Shown here: positions 1 through 12,005 of the stretch, piece by piece
How the letters are laid out: every line of letters begins with the position of its first letter
How positions within the stretch are numbered: the first letter of the stretch is position 1
NCBI GenBank assembly: GCA_030512335.1
Contig: JAULSU010000001.1
Location: 62,001 to 126,000, forward strand
DNA length: 64,000 nt
Source: Immersiella caudata
Lineage: Eukaryota; Ascomycota; Sordariomycetes; Sordariales; Lasiosphaeriaceae
Direction of reading: 5' to 3'
Notes under the pieces: model-generated
Seen by the model: only the letters and a program-made list of their open reading frames with translations
Told to the model about the DNA's origin: nothing
The model's database searches: none
Program-made: the position numbers and the translations under genes

Positions 1-95
1 GCGCGCACCAGAGACGGTCGAACCGGGCGAGACGACCGACGGCCAGATTTGCGCAACTTGAAACGACAAACACCGACACAGAGCCCGGGCCCTCG

Positions 96-1946
96 ATGAG
101 CACCACGGGCAAGCGACGGCGCGATGCTGACGACGATCGAGACGGCGGGGAAGGTGGACCGCCGAAGCGGTTCCAGCACGAGCACGCAACCGTCTCGTTC
201 GAAGAGGTGTACTGCGACGGACTGCCCGAGTACAGACACGCCATCCTCGAATATCCCCACGGTAGCGGCGACTGGTTCATCCTTCGCTGCGAACAGTGCG
301 GCCTTCATTTTGGACGAAACGCGCTCCAGGGCGGCGCAAAGCATCTCAACGGCGCGAGGCACGGCTGGCTGCCCCGGGACCGGGCCCTGGCCGTCAAGGA
401 GCTCGGGGTTCGCGTTCTCGGCTGTGACAAGGACAAGGCGAAGCGCAACAACGAAGCGTTTGATCAGGCCATCGAAGCGGGATATGTTCCCCGTAAGCGA
501 AGCACCGATCAGCCACACCGTCAGCGCCAGGAGCCGATTGAGGAAGGCGACGAAGAGGGCCGTCATGTCCACCACGGCCGAAAGGGGGGCAAGGCGTTCG
601 AGGGCATTACCGACCCGACAGTGGGCACCTTGTACCGCGCGTGGTACCGTGGGAAGGGCTCCTACGCAGCCCTGATGTTGCCCCTCGGCAGCTTCGAGAC
701 CGTGGGTGTTGTGGGCAACATAGCCGACATGGACCGACAGGGGAAGGCGCCAAAATGCTACGGTCGGCGCGGAGAGCGCATCCTCGGCTGGGCGAGTGGC
801 TACGAAGACGGCGGCCCGAAGATACGCGAGAGGAAGTTTCCCATGATGTACCTTGAGGAATCGGCGCATCTAGTCTTTCGAGACAACTTGGTGATGCCTC
901 CCAGTCTGGGCTGGGTGATGGCCAAGGATCTGCGCCCGTTCGATGTCAGCGATCCCGAGTGTCAGCGCACTAAGGGTTACGAGGCTGCTCAGATGCTACT
1001 CCGAAGAGCCAGCATGTTGTTACCGGGTAATACGACGGCGGGGGGAACCGGAGCACAGGGGGAGTGCGACAGGGGCGGCGGTTAGTTGCACCATACAAAA
1101 ATGATTGATGCTACTCTGGAGACTGACGGCATAATACGGTGACCAGACAGCCAGGCAACGGACGTGGCCCGCGGCGAAACCCCTACACTCGGGCAAGCCA
1201 GGGAGGGTGGACATGACCGGGCCAATATTAACATACAACAACTCAACAGAGAAAGCGAGGACGCGATACAGGGCGGTATTGCATCAGGCGGTCCGCTTCG
1301 TGGCATCTCAGCTAGGGCTGATCAAGACAGCGAGGAAGACGGGAGCACCAAGCACGAAGATGATGAATACGGAAGCGGAGGAGATGAAGACGACGACGAG
1401 TGGGGCGACAACGGGGAGGTCACGGACGGCGAGGACCAGGACGAGCAAGAGCATGAGCATGACGAGAGTGGCAGGCACTGTACAGACGAGCAGGAGAACG
1501 ACCAAGCGACCGAGGGCGAGGAAGTCAGGCAGAACGAGGAATTGGCCGCACAAAGTTCCGACGTCACTGACCAGGAGCATCCGGGTGCGGCAACCGAAAG
1601 TGGCACTCACGATAAGCCTGGGCTGGACACCGTTGCTCAACCCCCTGGCACTGCCCGCGAGAACCCGTCCGACCTTCAGTTCTTTATGGATTTTCAACCC
1701 GCCGCCGAAGACCTTTTATCCGAGTCCAGAAGGCTTAGGGGCGGCGGTCTCGCCGGCCACCGCGTGCCGCTCCAGCCTGCACGCAGGGGTACCACCAGCT
1801 GCGATATCGCCAACCCTGGACCTCGGGTGGACGACGTTGAGGACCGCCCTATTGACAGCCCTGATGGTTTACCAAGTTCAGGGACCCCAAACGCCCACGA
1901 AATCGCGCAACGAGCACTGTTTCTAAACCTGGCCTCGTTGCGATAG
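96..1946 (+). CDS. Acidic hypothetical protein with C2H2-like finger
   Basis: Two exons, 96-1080 and 1147-1946 (594 aa), joined by a 66 nt intron: donor GTTAGT at 1081, CTGAC branch site near 1121, CAG acceptor at 1144-1146. Both exons are in the same phase and the intron removes the TAG at 1083. Exon 2 has no ATG near its 5' end, which supports it being an internal exon. Residues about 60-90 hold a C-x2-C...H-x5-H arrangement (CEQC, then KHLNGARH), a zinc-finger-like motif. The second half is strongly acidic (Glu/Asp runs), typical of a disordered region. The reading frame continues open past the TAG at 1944-1946 up to 2306, so a further 3' exon is possible, but no good donor is visible. Function unknown; a nucleic-acid or chromatin role would be a guess. 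Confidence 0.6.
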
Positions 1947-2306
1947 CAGTCCGACGAGGAACTTCGGGACCCTTCCAGCCTATCGTGGGCTCCGGGGTCC
2001 TCACTTGGTACAGCTACCGAGGCGCGGAGAACGCCCAAAGAGCAAGGGACAGCGGTGCACGAACAAAGTCAGGACACGCCAGTCAATGGGCAAACACAGC
2101 ACCAAGCCCATCGCTTTCGAACCTTCTGGGCTGGTGGCACCCGCATTACCATCTGCCAACCGCCGCTGCCGACCCCAACACCGCACTCACCGTTGCCAGC
2201 TCAGCAGCACCCCAACGAGCACATGTTCATTCCCCGTCCTGGATTTCACGTCTCTGATCCAGGACTGGGGTCTGCGGACAGGGCGCCCGTATGGCCGAGG
2301 CGCTGA

Positions 2307-2633
2307 AGGGGCTTGAATGACTTGGGACCAAGATGGGGGGTTCGGGGCCCTTGGCACCGAATGTGATCTAACAATTCGTTGCATTTGAACTAGTTTGCGC
2401 GCTGTTCCTGACCTCCGAGGTGCTTTGTAGAGGATGACTGAGGTTGGGGCCCTGACTTTGTCTATTTGCTGTGGGGTGAGATGTCGATTCAGGGCGGGGG
2501 TTTACATATTCTTCTATGCTTCACTGGGCCGTAGCCAGGAGCTTTCTGTTGGATGGGTTGCAGGTAGCCTCTCCTTGAGTCCTTGTCAGAGCAAGCGCAT
2601 AAGGAGTCGGCATCATCACGCCTACCTAGGTAG
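2307..2633. other. Intergenic, no feature seen
   Basis: Region between the acidic protein (+) and the end of the decayed G-alpha-like gene (-). It contains only short frames without support. A small palindromic CCTACCTAGGTAG-type string lies near its right end (about 2621-2634). Confidence 0.5.
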
Positions 2634-4639
2634 TTAGACGCCTGCCACTATGCTGCCGCCCTTGTATCCCCCCAGGGGTCTCACACTTTCCTTCGCCACC
2701 TCGCAAACCCTCTGCAACATCTCCTGAGCCTGCACTGTATCCCTCGCAGTAATGTAGCTGACGCGAATGTGTCTTTGAGCCGATTTGCCCTCTAAAAATC
2801 GTGACGAAACCATATCTCGCACGGCAACAACGTCCGTGGGATTCCCTTCGTACGGAAATGTCTCTTCGGGTGGAAGTGTCTGCCCTCGTGATATCTTTTG
2901 TTCAACCACGTCCATCCCGGTGAAAGTGAGAAAGAACGAGGTCTTGGAGAATCAGTGGCGGCTGCTCACGTATTGAAAATGCAGAGCGACTGCCCTAGCT
3001 AATTCTGTTGGGGGTCCTTGGGTAGGGTCTCATGGTATGTCCCAAGATGCACTTGTTAGAGAATGATGTCGGCGTTTTCGAATCAATGGATCCATTTCTT
3101 CTGCTCGACCGATTACCGCCCACATCAAATACGTGATATGAAAGCTGGTCAAGGTTGAACATGCTTTCTCTGATACCGGTGGATGGCAACCTTGTGTTGA
3201 GCAGGCCCACGTAAGTTGGTATGTAGCCTGGGGAGAAGATGCGGTCCAGGTCATTCATGAAGCTGTGGCATCACTCGCAATCAGCGCAAGTACCGGTTTA
3301 CTTGATGTCTCTTCCGCAAAGGCGAAACGTGATAAGTTGGACTCACTAGGGGAAATTTATATCTTGGCTTGGCCAGGTAAGCAGTCCCTCACCCCACTCT
3401 TGGCTGCGGCATAGCTCGTAAAGGGGGCGGAACAGGGTTCGTGGGAGGTCAATGTCGCCGGTTAAGTTGACTTGGTGAGCATCGTACAATGACTGGATCT
3501 TGTCAATGTGACTCTGTAATTCGCCGTCTGATATTAGTAAAGGACAGAAATGACCCCTCTTATCGCGCTGCTGCTATTTAGTCGGGTGAGTATTCTATTA
3601 AAAAAAAATTTCACCTGTACTTTAGCTGAAAACCTGGAGCCCGAGTCCTTCACACGTTCGATGGTCGCCCAAACATATGTGCACATATTGCTGAGGATAA
3701 CAGGTTTCCATCCCACCCTCTCTAACTCCGAGACAGTCTTATCGCGTGGTTTCCCCCAGCACAGCCGCATCTGCCCTAGCAGCGTTGTCTTGGATGTTGA
3801 TGATATGCCTGGGTAGGAGATAAAGTGTGATGGAAAGAATTTTAATAGGGACACTCCTGAGTTCGATTGTGACTCACCCAAGAACAAAACCTTGAACGTT
3901 TTCCAAGTCCTCCCGATACTTGTATATCTTTCCGCTGTTGCTTGATCCACCCTGTTGATTTTCTCCAGTCTCAATGTCAGTCTAATGGTGCTCCACCACG
4001 CACGCTCATAGACCCTGGAGCTGAGTAGCTCATCATCAAAGTTATATAGTCGAGACAGCTTAGAGAGTTTGTCTGAAAAGCCGACTGCGTCGAACTCGCG
4101 TCACAATGGACGACGAGGGAAGCTGAGGCCCTCTCAACGACTTTGAAGACAGCCCTTGTGCTGTTCTTCTCGAGCAGCTGCTTCTGTTCGAGCAAGGCAT
4201 TGCTGTTGCGTGCCGTGAGCAGGAGGTTCAGAGCCCCCACCTGTTGTGCAACCATCTTTTGGATGTCGTCGATATTTCTTCCGCTGAGCACCAATTTGAC
4301 CTTGGCAACCTTGCGTAACTAACCAGTTGGGTTTCGATCGAGACTTTTCAGCTGAGCGTCCAGTTTTGAGACTAGCGAACGGCAGCATAGAAGAATAGAG
4401 TCCAGGTCTATCGTGAGTTGGTGATAGGCATTTTCTGCGGCGTTTGTTTTCGCCCAGTTCTGGACCTCTGCCAAAGTTCCACGCAAGATCTGGAGCTGGG
4501 AGAGGAGACTGATAAATACAAGGTTGGCGTCCTTCAACTGCTCGGCGAACTTTGTGACAACTGTGATGGACCTCGAGAGAATATCGAGGATTCTAGCCAC
4601 GGACGCTGCTGTACCAACAATCGTGAGCGGGTCGGTCAT
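2634..4639 (-). pseudogene. Decayed STAND-N / G-protein-alpha-like fusion
   Basis: The N-terminal part (from ATG 4639) starts MTDPLTIVGTAAS and is a helical fungal STAND/HeLo-like N-terminal domain. Downstream exons read as a G-alpha-like GTPase. These are a P-loop-like segment split by an intron (3809-3877; last Gly of GxxxxGK replaced by Ser), a helical-domain exon (about 3347-3527), a switch I/II exon from 3262 with LDRIFSPGYIPT, RLPSTGI and FDVGGNR, and a C-terminal exon with KISRG and TARDT (G-alpha TCATDT position). Introns 3263-3346, 3528 to about 3620, and 3809-3877 have good donors and acceptors. The gene is broken. A TAG sits in frame at 4319-4321. The frame shifts near 4085-4100. 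One base is missing after FDVGGNRSS (about 3095-3105), where KKWIH resumes in another frame. Further stops include TGA at 3083-3085, and the NKxD guanine-specificity motif is not recognisable. Such fusions would act as intracellular GTP-dependent sensors; this copy should be dead. Confidence 0.75.
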
Positions 4640-4675
4640 CGTTTAAGAATTTTCGGGTGACACTTCGGACAGATT

Positions 4676-4703
4676 GAAGAAGAAGAAGAAGAAGAAGAAG
4701 AAG
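4676..4703. repeat. (GAA)n microsatellite
   Basis: About nine uninterrupted GAA units just upstream of the start of the decayed G-alpha-like gene, on its 5' side. Confidence 0.9.
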
Positions 4704-5331
4704 TCAGTGAGGCTCCCGTACCATCCAAGGCGTCGCAATGCCGAAGACTACACGATTGGACTGGAAGAGTGGGACCGACACTCAGAGGCAGTCAGATTAA
4801 CAAAGTTAAGGTTTACCGTGAACCTGCTAATTCCTTCAGCGCTGAAGTCTTTCCCCTCCTTGCCAGATTTCGGTACTGTAATCACCTCTACATCGACGCG
4901 TCTGTATCACCTCTTCACACTGGTGGTGATACCACTTGATACCTTTACGTCGCCTCTCTCAGAGCCTCTTTCCCATATTGGAGTGTCGCTAACATTGTAT
5001 TAGTGCGGATTTCCAGAATGAAATGATAAAAGGTAGTAATTTAGGGAACCTACAGGGTATACAAAGCATTGTGACCAATCTAATCTTGGGCTTGGCCCCT
5101 AAACTGTAGCATCACGGCAAAACCTTACACCCCTCATCGCCAATGTCTCGCAACGCATGGTAACGCGTGTCTGGCACCGATGACGAATGTTAGCTCGAGC
5201 CAAAAAGAGAAAATTGGCGCTGTGTGGTTCATGGATGTCATGGGGACAACCTGCAATGCACTAAGCCTGGAACTCAAATCGATTTACGTTACAGAAATTC
5301 TTCGACTTTTTTCCCCTTTCCGGGCCCAGGC
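4704..5331. other. Intergenic, no gene seen
   Basis: Lies between the 5' end of the decayed G-alpha-like gene and the 3' end of the DUF7223-like gene. Frames at 4674-5003 and 5180-5619 are low-complexity or antisense to the neighbouring exon and have no family signature. Confidence 0.5.
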
Positions 5332-8018
5332 TCAAGCAGGCCACACCAAACTCCCGCCACAAAGCCTTCTGGACTCAGCGCCCCCACTAGCAGGGTCCGC
5401 CAACAAATCAACCTGGTCCTTGATAACCTGCGGCAAAGCCCCATACTCGGCAGCACGGGAGGGATCCGTCAGATACCTAGCCGCAGTGACATACTGCTCC
5501 TGCAGCTTCAAAATACCCTTCCCGTACATCTCCGTGAACCACTGCTGGTGCGCGGCGCGGTAGCTTTGAAGACCGCCGGGCTTGGGGATAGATGCATCAT
5601 TGTCGATGGTGGTCATTAGTGTGTCCATTGCCTTGATGGAGAATTTGAGGCGTTCTTGGGTTTCGGGGAGTTCCATGTAGCTGCATGTTGCGACGAGACG
5701 GCCGAGGGCACAGACACCGTTGTGGATGGAGTAGCCGCTGGAACCGAAGCCGGTGTCGATGGTGGTGATGTCGGGGGAGAAGGCCTGTTATCGTGTAAGT
5801 CAAACATTGATGAGGGCGGGGGAGTTGGGGGACATACCCTAAACTTATACCCATTTTCCCTCAGCGGGAACAGCGTCATGGTATCCGTGTATGTCCGACT
5901 TGTTCCAATGCAGTCCAACATTTGACTGGTGTAACCCGACGTCTCACCAATATCGAACAGGTCCGCGATCTGCGAGCACCCGCTGTCCCCAGGAAAATAT
6001 GTCTTCTGCAGATGGTCAAGGAAGTTGCGAATCCAGTTGCCCTCGTACACGTGCTCGCTATTCCAAGACGTCACGCCGTCGAGATCCCTCTCGTCATCAG
6101 TCTGCCTAGTCTCCCAGTTGTCTGGGACGCAGGCGTCAACAACGGTTGGGTCCGCACACCCATCGATGCCGACTTTCATGATGGGCACTGACAAGCCCGC
6201 CTCGCCGCGCTCCTGGATGTCGGTGGGTGATGGATACCCCTTGAGCTTGATCTTGTAGTCCGAATGCTGCCCGGCCTTGCGGTTGCGCGGGTCGCAGTCG
6301 AGGTTGTAGTAATCCCACTCGGCATCGTCCTTGGCGCGCTTCTCGAGCTGGGAGCGTGCCGCATGCGCCGGAGCAACCGATGTGTTGGCCTTGGCCGCAA
6401 AATCGTCATCGTCATCACCCCTGTAAGGATTCACCTCGTTGTCGTACCAAGCTCGTACCGCGTCGCTGTCCATGTCGGGAAGACAAGCACCCTCGGGCGC
6501 ACCCCCAAACGAGATGCAGATCTCAGGAAGTTCGATAACCTCGTAATCCGAGAAGATGATCTGCTCGAAAAAGACATCCTTATTCCCATTGAGTTCCTTC
6601 CACGCCTCAAGTCCAACCTCAGCGCCCAGATCCAGTTCCAAAGAGGCCCCAAACGGCTCGGTGCTTCCCTCGCAGAATCCAAGCTCGTCGTAGCCTACCT
6701 CGGCCTCAATCGAAAGCGGGATCTTGACGTATACATCGGCGGTGATCCCGTCCTCGTCGAAGATCTCAAGACTGACAGCAACGGCCAACTTCCCCCAGAC
6801 TTTCCCCTTGGCGGTGATCCCACCCTGGGTGAGTGTAGGAGGCTGGAAGTTGAAAGTCGGAAGCCAGCCTGACACCTCGACCCTCTCAGCGGAAATGAGA
6901 TCCAGCTTGGCGATGGAGCTGTCAGGGATATTGGCAGAGATACCAGCCGTAACAGTCGCTTGCCCAGCGATGGAGGTGAGTTCGTACCCGGCCAGCAACT
7001 TGGCGTTGGGACCAAAGGTCAAGACCCCCGGGATTCTCCAGCCGGACGGCAGCGGGATGGAAAATAACTCGAACTCGTCGCTGGCCCAGTCCTTGCCGGC
7101 AAAGTTGTAAAAGCCAGAAAGTGAGGCTTCGAGATTCAGCGCGGCGCCTAGCTGCAACGGACGGGCGGAGAGCATAAGGTGGTCCAGGCCGCCAAAGACA
7201 CTGCCTTCGATGTGCCCGGCGAACTCAAGAGCCCCCTGGACACCGCAGTCTGCGCAGGTAACGGAGAACTTGGTGCCCGACCAGGTCCTGTTGATGAAGG
7301 TCCTCGGCCAGGAAGAAGCAAGATTGAGCGTAAAGGCGCCATCAAAGTTGAAGTCGAACTGCCGCTTCGCGAGATGCGGAGGCCACGGTCCGCCTGGTCC
7401 CCCAGGCCCTCCGGGTGCACCAGGAGACCCCCTCTGAATCTCACCAAAATCAAGCATATACGACCTCGTCACCTTCTTCCACGTCGACTTCTCAGCGTGC
7501 AGCAAAATGGTAAGGTTATGCGCATGATACACCGCGCGGCCAACAACCCACGGATCAGCCGACCAGTTCTTTCCGCACTTGATGTGATCCGCGACCATGA
7601 CGAAGGACCGCATAGTGTTGAAGTTGACCCATTCCCACTCGCGCTTGGCGGCTTGGAAGGAAATGTTGTGGCGGAACTGGAGCATCATGTCGGATGTGCA
7701 GCGCACGGCTTGGAGCTCCCAGGCGAACTTGGCCATGTCGATGATGCGTTGGCTTTGCGGGGTCCAGGTGACGAGGGAGACGATGGTCGAGTGGTTGGTT
7801 CCGGTTTTGTTGCCGGTGGACCAGAGCATTTGCTCGTGGTCGGACAGGGTGACGTTGGCTTCGACATCGTCGCGTCGGGAGAGGTCAGAGGGGAGGGAGA
7901 TGAGTTCAGGGTCCCAGAGGTGGCGGGGGATGGGCTCGAGGTCGACGTAGTCGGTTGGGAGGGAGGCAGAAGCGAAGGTAAGCCCAGTGAGGGCGGAGAT
8001 GAAAAGAAGGGCTCGCAT
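5332..8018 (-). CDS. Large secreted DUF7223-like protein
   Basis: Two exons: 5838-8018 and 5332-5784 (877 aa). The 53 nt intron (5785-5837) has a GTATGT donor and CAG acceptor and keeps the frame. The start at 8018 gives a clear signal peptide (MRALLFISALTGLTFASA). The protein has many N-glycosylation sites and a short collagen-like Gly/Pro stretch (residues about 195-212). A dibasic LAKRQ site, a possible Kex2 cleavage point, follows it. Next is a long beta-rich region with a Cys pair (CADCG) matching the DUF7223-type region of Sordariomycete secreted proteins. A D5 run (about residue 515) separates this from a Cys-rich C-terminal half ending in a helical tail encoded mostly by exon 2. Probably extracellular or cell-wall associated. 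Function unknown; the domain name is from pattern memory, not from a search. Confidence 0.85.
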
Positions 8019-9481
8019 GCTGAGCGAGCGAAGGGTGGAAACGAGTGTGGTTCAAGATGCAAAGGAGTGAAGCAATCTTGACAGCATCAGCCGTTGCTGG
8101 GAAGGTGTAATTCGAAAACCTAGGAAAAAGACGACAGTAGCTCAAACATATATCAACTCAAGGTAAGTGAGAATGGCCTGACGACCTTAGCCCCTACTCC
8201 TGGGCAAATTTTCGACCGAGCCGGTTCATGATGACAACTTCGCTCATCTCCCATTGCATGACGAAGTTGTATCCGTGACCTTTGTAGCTATCAACAGTAG
8301 CACAGCAGCATCGAAGACATCCTACCCCGCGAACCACCGAAGCCAACGACTGGAAAGCGTCAATACCCCTGAGCCGAGCTCCCTGGCATCGCACCCGATG
8401 CCACAAAAATAGAGAATGTCACACCCATCGCTGTGAATCATCACAATCAAATTACCGACCCTGACGAGCTGCCCTATACAGCTCTTGGCGAGCGGGTAGG
8501 TCAGAGGCGAGGTTGCACGACAAGGTGGTGTGCGGGTTGACTTATACCGGGGTATGGGCAGCTCCATCTGAGAAAGTTATCCCGATCTTACGCTCCTACA
8601 TTGAAGACGGATCTAGGGACACCCTGCGTACAGACAGTACCAGGCTGGGCATGTGGAGCGGTTCAATGGGCGGTTCTAGATGGTTGCAAGGGGGGTCGTG
8701 GTGGACCGCCACACCTAATTTCAACGTTTTCTTGCGCGTGGTTGCCTCGGGATGCGGTTTGGGTTGCGGGTTTGATTGGCCGACCCACGATCTAGAAAGG
8801 GGGGAAGATGCAAGAAGACGGGCCGACGAGGAATCGGGTGCTACCGCACTTGGTGGTCAGGGTCCGTGGGATTGGCCCCTTGCCTTCGCGTTCGGAGTGC
8901 TGTGGATGGTACGCGGTTAGAGAAAATGAGTTTGACTCCGAGACGGTAAGGATGGGCTGAAATGCAAAGGGGCATTCGAAGTGGTATTTTTTGCCCCCGA
9001 GAAAAGCAAGGCTTTCCTGGGAATGCATTGAGGTGTGGGCTACTTCCGACCAAAGGATTGAGGATAGAGAAGAACTGAGCCAAATACGTTTCTCGCACCA
9101 TGTTTCCCCAGACATGTGCGAAGTGATTCAAAAAGCACCAGGCTCCAAAGTCTGCAGCCCATGGGGCCATCCCCGCATATCGCCGGTCAAGTGCCGAATC
9201 GGGAATCCCATCTCCGATCAGGGGCTACCCCACGAAAATGATCGGCATCCCGCAGTCGGGGCTGACGCACCGACTTATTTCCATTGGGCGTCTTGCCCGC
9301 AAGTCGGCTAGAAAAGGACACACCTTGAAGCTCTATTTCGTTGGGCTTTAGGTCTTGTCGTGCTAAATTCAGGAGCACTCTCATACAAACAGGTCATCAT
9401 CAAAGTGCCCAAAGCTAATAGCCGTTCCGATTCTTTCCATGCGTGTGCTCTGAATCTAACTCCAAACCCCTGTTTTCACAT
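8019..9481. other. Intergenic region
   Basis: Upstream region of the secreted DUF7223-like gene and downstream region of the CFEM-like gene, both on the minus strand. The longest frames here (8513-8920 +, 8792-9170 -) lack convincing ATG starts and motifs. No RNA gene or repeat recognised. Confidence 0.5.
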
Positions 9482-9958
9482 TCACAACAAAAGCAACCCC
9501 CCAACCAACCCTCCCAACGCAACAACCCCCTCGACGCCTCCAACCCTCACAGCAGCGGCAGGATTACTCGTCTGCGCCGCCCCTCCACCACCCGTCGTCG
9601 TCGTCGTCGTAGTCGCAGCTCCACCACCTCCGCCACCAGTAGTAGTCGGACTCCCACTCCCCGTCGTCACAGCCGTAATCCCAGGAAGCAACTGCTCACG
9701 GCACAACGCAGGAAGCTTCCCAGCATAGATTGCCTGGTCCTCCTTTGAGCAAGTCTTGACACAATCGAAACGTCTGGTCCCAGCGAAATGACTGGCGCAG
9801 GTGCATTGGGCCAGGGCTTCGCCGGTCTCGCCGCCGTCGCAGTGGGAGGAATTGAGGTTTTTGTCGATGCAGTCCTCGATGCAGGGTGGGTTTGGAATTG
9901 TTTGCGCGAGGGCTGATGCCAGGAGGGTGGCGAGGATGAGGGATGGGGAGAGATGCAT
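9482..9958 (-). CDS. CFEM-like GPI-anchored secreted protein
   Basis: Single exon, 158 aa. It has a signal peptide (MHLSPSLILATLLASALA), then eight cysteines spaced as in CFEM domains: PPCIEDC, a lone Cys 10 residues later, QCTC, DCVKTC and a final Cys 16 residues on. The Ser/Thr/Gly tail (about residues 100-140) and hydrophobic C-terminus (GGLVGGLLLL) look like a GPI-attachment signal. CFEM proteins sit at the fungal surface; several bind heme or act at host interfaces. The loop between Cys3 and the CxC pair is longer than in the standard CFEM pattern, and the axial Asp used for heme binding cannot be placed with confidence. The 3' part overlaps a CGT/GTC-type simple repeat encoding Thr/Ala/Gly. 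Confidence 0.8.
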   Translation of the reverse strand: MHLSPSLILATLLASALAQTIPNPPCIEDCIDKNLNSSHCDGGETGEALAQCTCASHFAGTRRFDCVKTCSKEDQAIYAGKLPALCREQLLPGITAVTTGSGSPTTTGGGGGGAATTTTTTTGGGGAAQTSNPAAAVRVGGVEGVVALGGLVGGLLLL

Positions 9959-10674
9959 GTTGAGGTTGTTCTTAGCTTCGAATATGTTGGTTCAGTTGAA
10001 CTTGGAGGTGAAGGTGAAAATCTTGGCGGAACAACCTTACACCCCAACGGAGTTTCGCGATGATCGAACTCCTGATTTATACACACGGGACAGTCATGAC
10101 GGAGCTGGCTTAGCAGCGTGAGGTCAGAGGTCTACCCCTTGGTTGCTCGGAGCAAAGATTGTCCATCTTATTTTTGTATCCCTGAACTTTCAAGTTTCCA
10201 AGAGAAAACGGCCGCTGTTCCAACCAATCATTTTCGCCCATGATGTCCCTGTGCCGCTAGCCCGTCTCAGCCGCACTGCGCTGGACTGGTTTCAAAATAG
10301 GGATCGATCAATCGTCTGGGGCAAACGAGAAGGGCCCAATAGAATTCTTCGGTTGGATAAGGACGTTGCATCAATCATTCCGTCAGGGAACTTTGTTGGA
10401 TTCGACGGAGGTTTTGTCCGGCTTCTGTTGCTGGACAGTGTCGAGAACCTGAAGAAGACATACCCAAGAATTTTAAGGTAGTGTTATAACCGGGAATCGG
10501 AGTTTTTGTAGTAATCGCAATCATGGGGTTATCGTCCTACAGGGTCACGACCTCTCAAGGACTGGAACCTCTACGTTTGCCCAGTCGACGCCCACCTAGC
10601 GCTCACGACCCCGCTTTTCCACATCACCAACAACAAAGTCAGCATGAGGGCTGCGAGCCTCAACCGATATCAAA
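9959..10674. other. Intergenic, no supported gene
   Basis: Divergent promoter region between the CFEM-like gene (-) and the broken HET gene (+). A frame at 10143-10481 (+) opens with TTG and shows no recognisable family. Confidence 0.45.
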
Positions 10675-12005
10675 ATGCGACTTATAAACGCCAAGACACG
10701 GAAAATGGAGGATTTTTCATCTGACACAGATATTCCACCATACGCGATTCTCTCGCACACGTGGGAAAAGACGAGGTCTTGTTCCAGGACTGGGAAAGCG
10801 GAAATGTCGCTGGCAAAGCCGGGCTCCATCAACTCCATGTTTCGTTGGTACCAGACGGCCGTGGTTTGCTGCGTATGCCTTGCCGATGTATCCGTCAGTG
10901 TTGATCGGATGTAGGAGGCTTTGAACAACAGCATTACTCGGAGCCGATGATTTACACGGGGCTGGACCCTCCAGGAATTGCTCGCTCCCCACCACCTTGA
11001 TTTCTTTTCTGGTGAATGTGTACGGCTGGGCAGTAAGTACGGGTTCACCGATCTTCTGCGGTCCGTCACGAGGATCGAGCCACGCTTTATCTGGAGTGAA
11101 CATCGACTTGAGGACGCCAGCATCGCCAAGCGCATGTCCTGGGCAGCATCTCGCAAGACAACTAAAACCGAGGATATGGCGTATTGCCTCCTGGGCATCT
11201 TTAACATCAAATATGCCGCTACTCTACGGTGAAGGTTTGCATTCGTTTCGACGATTGCAGGAAGAGATTATCGAGCGTAACGCCGACCTGGCCATTTTCG
11301 CATGGGATTCTCCAGCAGCATCCTTGGCTGTGCAGCAGTTCCTCGGTATATTTGCCCTGTCACCTGCGGTCTTCCCTGGTAGCTTGGATGTTCACCCATT
11401 TATCACTGAATTCCACAAGTTTACGGTAACAAACAAGGGAGTCTTATTTTCTGGTGACTTTCGCCTGAGACTCCTCACATGGAAGGGGCTGGGCGGTCCT
11501 TATGATGTCTATGGGCTTTTCCTAGGCGGCGATCGCCGCCGAGGCTTTAATCTGGAGGTATTTTCCTCCGCAAACTCGGACCCGGTCTCTTCTGCCAGGA
11601 TGGACGGCTTCCGCTCGCCGGTTTTGGAACTTTGCTGAAGTTGACAAGACCGGCACGCTGGAGGACATATCCACGTTTCATGTCGTAACCGACCACGCTG
11701 TTGCTCACAATGCCTTGGAAGTCTACTGGAGGCTTGCACTCCACATTCCCGCCAACCCGAATTTCATAGTCACAGACATTGTTCCAGAGTCGCTCTGGGG
11801 TATTACAGACCGTTTGTTCCTATTGCCAAAGCCTCACAGCTGGTACAAATACCAGATGGCTGTTGCAGTATGTTTACGGGCGAGGCTGGAAGGGACAGAT
11901 GTGAAGCTCTTTGTTGTATGTGATTGCGAGGACGAGAAACCAATCCCTAGGATATTTGAGCTATCACGCCATAGCCGGATAGCAGACATTATTTTTTGGA
12001 GGTAA
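10675..12005 (+). pseudogene. Broken HET-domain gene
   Basis: ATG at 10675 begins MRLINAKTRKMEDF...IPPYAILSHTW, the classic start of a VIP1-type HET (heterokaryon incompatibility) protein. Soon after SHTW the frame drifts. The central block that normally carries the WIDTCCIDK-type motif is missing, and sequence jumps to INSMFRWY. Nonsense codons in the same frame are TAG at 10912-10914 and TGA at 10954-10956; the latter replaces the Trp of RWFTRGWTLQELLAP. An extra A in an AAA run near 11210 shifts the frame before MPLLYGEG. A further shift near 11610-11625 precedes the last segment (to 12005), which carries the usual beta-rich C-terminal tail. HET proteins trigger cell death after fusion of unlike individuals; this copy cannot make that protein. 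It lies immediately upstream of an intact HET gene of a different subtype. Confidence 0.85.

Noticed and set aside
6264..8081. Long frames antisense to the DUF7223-like gene (202 and 300 aa)
   Set aside because: Shadow frames of a strongly supported gene, without motifs.
8513..8920. 135 aa plus-strand frame in the 8-9.5 kb gap
   Set aside because: Begins with TTG, rich in Gly/Trp by composition, no family or splice support.
10143..10481. 112 aa plus-strand frame
   Set aside because: TTG start, no motif, lies in the divergent promoter region of two genes.
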